Assembly: GCA_947396885.1 (NCBI GenBank)
Contig: OX377205.1
Coordinates: forward strand, 29,327,899 to 29,391,898
Length of the DNA stretch: 64,000 nucleotides
Direction: 5' to 3'
Origin: Heligmosomoides polygyrus polygyrus
Taxonomy: Eukaryota; Nematoda; Chromadorea; Rhabditida; Heligmosomidae
The position numbers were made by a program, and so were the translations under genes. Under the pieces are notes generated by a model, which ran no database searches, was not told the DNA's origin, and saw only the letters and a list, made by a program, of their open reading frames with translations. Shown piece by piece: positions 59,288-64,000 of this stretch (its first letter is position 1; each line of letters begins with the position of its first letter).

Positions 59288-61069
59288 GTACGTTTAGCCT
59301 CGCTGGGGGAGGGAACGGTCCACCCTTTATCTCTTTCGTAACTGGCAGCTTTACTGTAGCCGCAGCAAGCTGTCGTTCCACGGTTTGCGCTTGTAGAGGA
59401 CGGTGAATCACACTCGTAGGTGCAGTCTTAGTTGGTGGTGACCGCTCTTTAACGATTTCTGGACGTGACGAAACAAAAAGTATTCAACAATATATAGAAT
59501 TAAGTAAACTACACCAACTTGTTTGCCTAAAAATACTCGGTTTCCGATTTCCTAATCAGGAGGGGGAGGCCATAAAGGAGCGTTCTCGGTGCAAAAGTGG
59601 GAAAATGTGCTAAAACATCGTCAGTTAATTAACGTTTTGAATAAGGATCAGATCCGTGGAAACAGAACAGGCGTTGTTGTAATCATTTGCAAACGTCCCG
59701 ATCTAGCTCACAAATGTTGTATATTCTCATGTTTTCTGCGACATTTATTCCGATTTCATCAATGCAGTCTGTTCTTTGAAGTGAATTTCATATATGGCAA
59801 TACTGAACACGTTCAGTGCTTATGAAATCATTTAAGAGCGGCCACCACCAACTAGGATTGCACCCATTTGTATTAAGGGGCTGTGAAAATGCGCTGTTAA
59901 CATAGGTAAGCGCAATCCTTATTTGAAGTTGGCGCAATGCGTGTTGGGAGGGGAGGGGAGGGGGGGGGGGGAGGAGTGGGATTTATAATAGTTGGAGGGG
60001 CACACGGTATTTTAACTCAGAATTCCCTTCTTTGAAACTGTCCAAGAGCTTCACCTGCTGCCCCATGATATCGTCGGCTCATGGAGAAATTCAGGTGGAG
60101 TAGCGGGCGGTGTGGCGTGATAGTTCTGACCCAACTGTCACCTTAGGGTTGCCATCTCCCGACTGGGATAGATGCGTAGGTGCACTGATAACATGCTATC
60201 GTTATGTGAGATGTACATCGAAGAAATCACACCTAGGTCGGTGGCGTAATGGCGAACATTCCCGACCGGTTAGCAGGGCTCGTATGCATATCTCGGGGCG
60301 GCGGGGTGCCCCACTCGGGGCGCCCCAACTGCAGGTCGTATCCAGCAGGTTTGGGGCCCCCAACCAGCGATGCATGTGGCTCCCGCCACGGTTGGGGAAC
60401 TTCCGAGCCGTATGTGATATGCGTAGTACGTAGGCACGGATTAGGTTTTGCATTTCTCGGCGAAAATGTCAGCTGCTCGCTGTCGCGCATTCATGCGCGT
60501 TTGAAAAAAAGGGAGTAAAGGAGGTTAGATATGCACAATGGACTGGGAATTAGGTTGTTAAAGTATTTTTTATTTTCTAATAACATGCTATTTTACTTGT
60601 GTTTAACTACTCGCGTGTTTGTCTGTTTGCGAGTTTTAGTTTATCCGTTTATTTGTTTTTTATTTTATAAGGAATAGTGCCGCAAGCTACTCAGTCTGCT
60701 ATTTCGTGCTAAAGAAGATATAATTTGACATGAGCAAATGTGAAAAGTTAGATTTTTCGGAAATTCTTGAAAGCTCTGTCTCCTTTTATGCAGGACTGCT
60801 TTTAGACGCTCTCATTTCTGAACACAAGCTTCACTAAAACTCGTTTTCCCTGATTTTTTCGAAGAAATTTCATATCATAATCCTATCCAGCTTTATAACC
60901 AAATAGTCTGACCAGAAAAGTTATATGTTGAGAGCACATAATCGCTTAGTTAAATGTACTCAGCAGCGCAATACAATGGTCCACTTTACTGTTCCCTACT
61001 GCGTGATGAACATAATTTGTCATGATGAATTGGTTTTGCAATACAATAACAAATAATGCTAATGAAGTA
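59288..61069. other. No further exon recognised; G-rich run and tRNA-like patch
   Basis: A G-rich run (gaggggaggggaggggggg type) lies at about 59948-59972. At about 60233-60330, ggtggcgtaatggcgaacat and cgtatgcatatctcggggc precede GC-rich hairpin sequence. The tatgcatatctcg motif is inverted at about 61380-61400. No gene is supported. Confidence 0.4.
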
Positions 61070-61310
61070 AGCATAATGAAAATCAAGCTCTGAATTGAAG
61101 AAAAATACACCCAACTACCTCTTTTTCTCACTTCACCGGCAAAATTCTGCGCGAATCATATGTTTTCCTTCGCTATCCGCAGCATTCCCCTTACGTCGGA
61201 GTAGGTGGCGCCCCCTCGAGGTCGGGGAAAGAATTTTGCCGGTGAAGTGAGAAAAAGAGGTAGTTGGGTGTATTTTTCTTCAATTCAGAGCTTGATTTTC
61301 ATTATGCTAT
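61070..61310. repeat. Inverted repeat, ~80-bp arms, ~85-bp spacer
   Basis: The left arm agcataatgaaaatcaagct through ctcacttcaccggcaaaatt (61070-61147) is the reverse complement of aattttgccggtgaagtgag through gattttcattatgct (about 61232-61310), essentially without mismatch. Both arms contain the same reading SWVYFSSIQSLIFIM, once on each strand. Confidence 0.92.
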
Positions 61311-61732
61311 GGTATCTCCCCGGAGGTGTACATCGCGGGATTCCGCCGCCCTTTAAATTATTCCCCGATGGGGCGCCCCGAGCGAGATATGCATACCGGC
61401 CCAGGAGGTGCTGGTTCGAATCTTGCTCTTGGCGCGAGAATTTTGATCACAACAAAGCATCAGTAGCATCAGATTACACAGTTTCTCCGTTGATCACGTC
61501 CAACTTACATCTGGTATTCGTTGCACCACATATTTGGGTGCAAAGTGGCTCGGGAAGGGGGGGGGGTGCCACTCCCTCCTAGATGTGGATTTCTTCAGTG
61601 TACAGCTGGAGTCGGGACTATGTTTTGCGTTTTCCTTGGAGTGGACCACTTCAGCTCTGGGACTCCGTTGGAGGGATCTGAAACTGTGTGGCGTAGCAGT
61701 CTACCTTCTAACACTCCAAACACATTGCGACT

Positions 61733-62835
61733 TAAGGCCAATGGTATACTCCCGTCCGCTGCAGCGACACGGGAGTGCACAGCGATGCGATGGCTCGCGA
61801 TGCGCGTCGCGAGCCGTCGCCATCGCTGAGGCTGACATAGTTCGCGCAGTTCTGCAGACGGAGACTTGCAGAATTTTAGCGAATCAGCTGAATCAGCATG
61901 CCTGCGACTTGTGGTCCCTTTTCATATAGTAGTGTGGACGCGCACTTCTCATAAGTCTTAATTGTTGGAGCGAAATTAAACGCAGTACTCTTGTTTGGAG
62001 CGAAATGAAACGCAGTACTCTTGGAAATGCCAAAGAGAGCGCGGACACGAAAAAACCGAGTTCAAAAACATTATTTTTAAAGACTTGGAGCTGAAATGGC
62101 AGATTTTGTGATCATCGCGTCGAGATAACCCTATAATAACCTGACAAGCACAAAACTGTGCGTCTTCGTGCCTATGTGGAACCTGAGAATCAAAAGAGAT
62201 ACTGCAGTCAGCGAAGACGCGGAAAAAACCGTGCTAGAAAAACATGACTTCGAAAATATCGGCGTTCAATTGGCACACTTCTGTGCCGGACATGTCAACA
62301 GGACCTCCCTGTGACTTTCCGGCACAGAAATGTAGATTTCGGTGCCGGCGAGGAAGCTCAGAGGCGTAAAAAAATGCGAGGATCGGCACAAAAGTGGGAA
62401 AAAGAGCCTAGAAAAATACCTCCTCAAAAACTAGCAGTTCAAGCGGTCGAAAAAAACCCAACATGAATCTAATCACAACGAAAACACTACGAGGAGAACA
62501 ACAGAGAAATCAAATGACCACCCAACATCAACAGACGTGTGTTGAAATTGCTGTGGTATGGTCACGAACCAAGGAAGTGTCGGAATCAGTGAGCGAAAGT
62601 GCATAGAATAGGTCTCGACAAGCGCTCCCCCCTCCGCAACCATCGCTGTCCGTCGCACGGGAGTATATTTCACTTTCGCGACGCGGAGGTATAACACCCC
62701 TCTGCGACGCATCGCGGGAGCGTCAACTGACAACCCCGCCCCACTGCGCCGTTCGCCACTGCAGCGAAGTCGTGCCGTTGACAGTTGTCCCGCGCCCGCC
62801 GCTGGAGCGACGCGGGAGTATACCATAGGCCTTAA
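61733..62835. mobile_element. TTAA-flanked 1.1-kb inverted-repeat element (piggyBac-like non-autonomous?)
   Basis: The left end is ttaaggccaatggtatactc (61733). The right end is gagtataccataggccttaa (ends 62835), its near-exact reverse complement, and TTAA borders both. Internal cacgggagtatatttcac near 62656 looks like another copy of the terminal motif, and CG-rich hairpins follow each end. There is no transposase frame. TTAA ends suggest the piggyBac group, but only by target preference. Confidence 0.6.
61962..62020. repeat. Short tandem duplication (~30-bp unit, two copies)
   Basis: ttggagcgaaattaaacgca followed by gtactcttg is repeated at once as ttggagcgaaatgaaacgca and gtactcttg, inside the TTAA-flanked element. 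Confidence 0.85.
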
Positions 62836-63119
62836 ATCTGAAATTTCGCAGACAAGCAAAGTAGTGTACGGTATGCGATTGATTTATATCATCCAAACGT
62901 TTTGAAGAAGTTCGCCACCACGACACTGGTTTTCATAATCTCGAATCTATAAAGCTATGACGCTGCGCTAAGGCTTTAAGCGAAAGTGACTGTGTCTGGG
63001 TCTTTCCGCACTTTGCGAATGATTATCTCTCTGGCTTGTGTATGTTAGCTGTGCGTCTTGGATAACTTGAGGGCATCTGAACACCTCTGTGCAGGAAAGT
63101 CATTTGGGCGGAAGTAATC

Positions 63120-63420
63120 TTGGGGGGGGGGCGCGTGGAGCGCAGTCGGAAGAGGTGCCGGCTGTCGCCTGCGCCCGATGCCAGGTTCCTGGTTCGGATT
63201 TCCCGCCCAAGCCGACCAAGCCTTCCATTCCTCCGGAGTCAGTGAATTGGTACCAGACGTGTTTGGGAAGGATAAAGCGCTGACTTGTTCATCGGCTGGC
63301 CACCGCAAGTCATTGTATAGCCAAATACGCATTCAACTCGCCTCCACGACATCCCGTAGAAGTAGAATGCGTGGCGCATCCCAAAGGGGATTGGATAACG
63401 CAGTCCTTTATCCTTTTTAA
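63120..63420 (+). repeat. tRNA-derived SINE, reference copy in this window
   Basis: This is the clearest of about sixteen copies. The head tggagcgcagtcggaagagg (about 63135) resembles a pol III box A (TRGCNNAGYNGG). About 45 bases on, ggttcggatttcc resembles box B (GGTTCGANNCC). The body follows: ccttccattcctccggagtc, gaattggtaccagac, ggaaggataaagcgctgact, ggctggccaccgcaagtcat, atagccaaatacgcattcaa and agaatgcgtggcgcatccca. It ends in a T-rich tail, cagtcctttatccttttt. It has no coding capacity and would need the enzymes of a partner LINE to move. Several gene-like frames in the window come from this repeat. Confidence 0.85.
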
Positions 63421-63594
63421 TCTTGGGGGATTCGCCATGTATTCAGTGGTTCCCGCCTTGGTAGGAAGGCACGTGCATGCCAAATCACATCAGAAATGGC
63501 CTAGCCCAGTTCGCTGTAGGCGTAGAACACTCTGGTGCTGCATAAAATTTTTGTTTTGTACAGCACAAAACGTCGTGTAGGGCTGTAGTTCATG

Positions 63595-63637
<43 letters not shown>

Positions 63638-64000
63638 CCCCCCCCCCCCACCGCGTCCCTATTTGCGTCATTTGTTTGGATGAATTGCCCAATGACCAAG
63701 GTTTCAGTTACAGCTTAGTAGGATTGTTTAAGTGATTCGGCATCAGACAGGCAACTATATTCACCTACTGTGCTTCTTGTTTGTGTCGCGGTATGAAACG
63801 GCCGCGTGACGTGAAGAGTTGTCATTGAGAGAGCAAACATCTGCTGAGTTGTAGGATGCGTGTTTATTCGGGTAGGTGGCTAGCTAATCAAGCAACTGCA
63901 GGACCCTTCCCGGCGTCGCTGTAAAGTGCAGTGGTATCGACTCAGCGGCTGCCAGCACAGCTCGATCGTAATCGCTGTCTGCCGGCATGACCCAGTTTTC
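63421..64000. other. End of window: (CT)n and C-run, no gene seen
   Basis: A (CT)n microsatellite at 63598-63635 is followed by a run of 14 C (63636-63649). The remainder to 64000 has no supported coding sequence. Confidence 0.6.

Noticed and set aside
63120..63210. tRNA gene
   Set aside because: Box A and box B are present but no cloverleaf can be closed, and the unit recurs about sixteen times with a SINE body, so it is a SINE head.

Overview
The window looks like intronic and intergenic DNA from a nematode, most likely a strongylid (hookworm-like). Four things point there. A 21-base match to the nematode SL1 spliced-leader exon lies on the minus strand. Introns include a very short one (about 50 bases) with nematode-type acceptors. 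Two RTE-type retroelement copies and a dense load of short repeats resemble those of parasitic nematode genomes. The genus is an inference. There is no prokaryotic gene organisation, and most long open frames are noise or repeat-derived.

One host gene can be assembled on the plus strand. It has six candidate exons at 23080-23506, 32540-32635, 32686-32872, 40828-41047, 57041-57725 and 59228-59287. All join in compatible phase, show strong G/C bias at third codon positions, and give about 558 residues so far, still open at the last donor. The predicted protein has a Ser-rich and basic N-terminus, an Ala/Pro/Gln-rich middle with a polyglutamine run, and a Ser/Glu-rich C-terminal part. I do not recognise its family. 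Its introns of about 9, 8 and 16 kb carry most of the mobile DNA in the window.

Mobile and repeat content, left to right: a decayed RTE reverse transcriptase (1886-3175, minus) ending in a (GAA)n tail; a GC-rich palindromic element family (6.4-7.1 kb and 10.47-10.61 kb); SL1-like sequences (5.28 and 11.83 kb); about sixteen copies or pieces of a tRNA-derived SINE spread over the whole window; a TIR-bearing MITE family (18.3, 22.4, 33.4 kb); a purine-rich tract with a roughly 178-bp tandem array (25.9-29.0 kb); a 186-bp palindromic element (33.64 kb); a second type of decayed non-LTR reverse transcriptase (34.1-35.1 kb); a complete but frameshifted mariner (45537-46807); a 5'-truncated RTE copy with a 16-bp target duplication (46.9-47.5 kb); a 1.1-kb foldback element (52.5-53.6 kb); an 80-bp-arm inverted repeat (61.07-61.31 kb); and a TTAA-flanked 1.1-kb inverted-repeat element (61.7-62.8 kb).

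I found no rRNA gene, convincing tRNA gene, CRISPR array or operon. The strongest items for follow-up are the SL1-like loci, the tRNA-derived SINE family, the RTE copy whose boundaries are fixed by its target duplication, the large foldback element, and the repeat-loaded Gln-rich gene.
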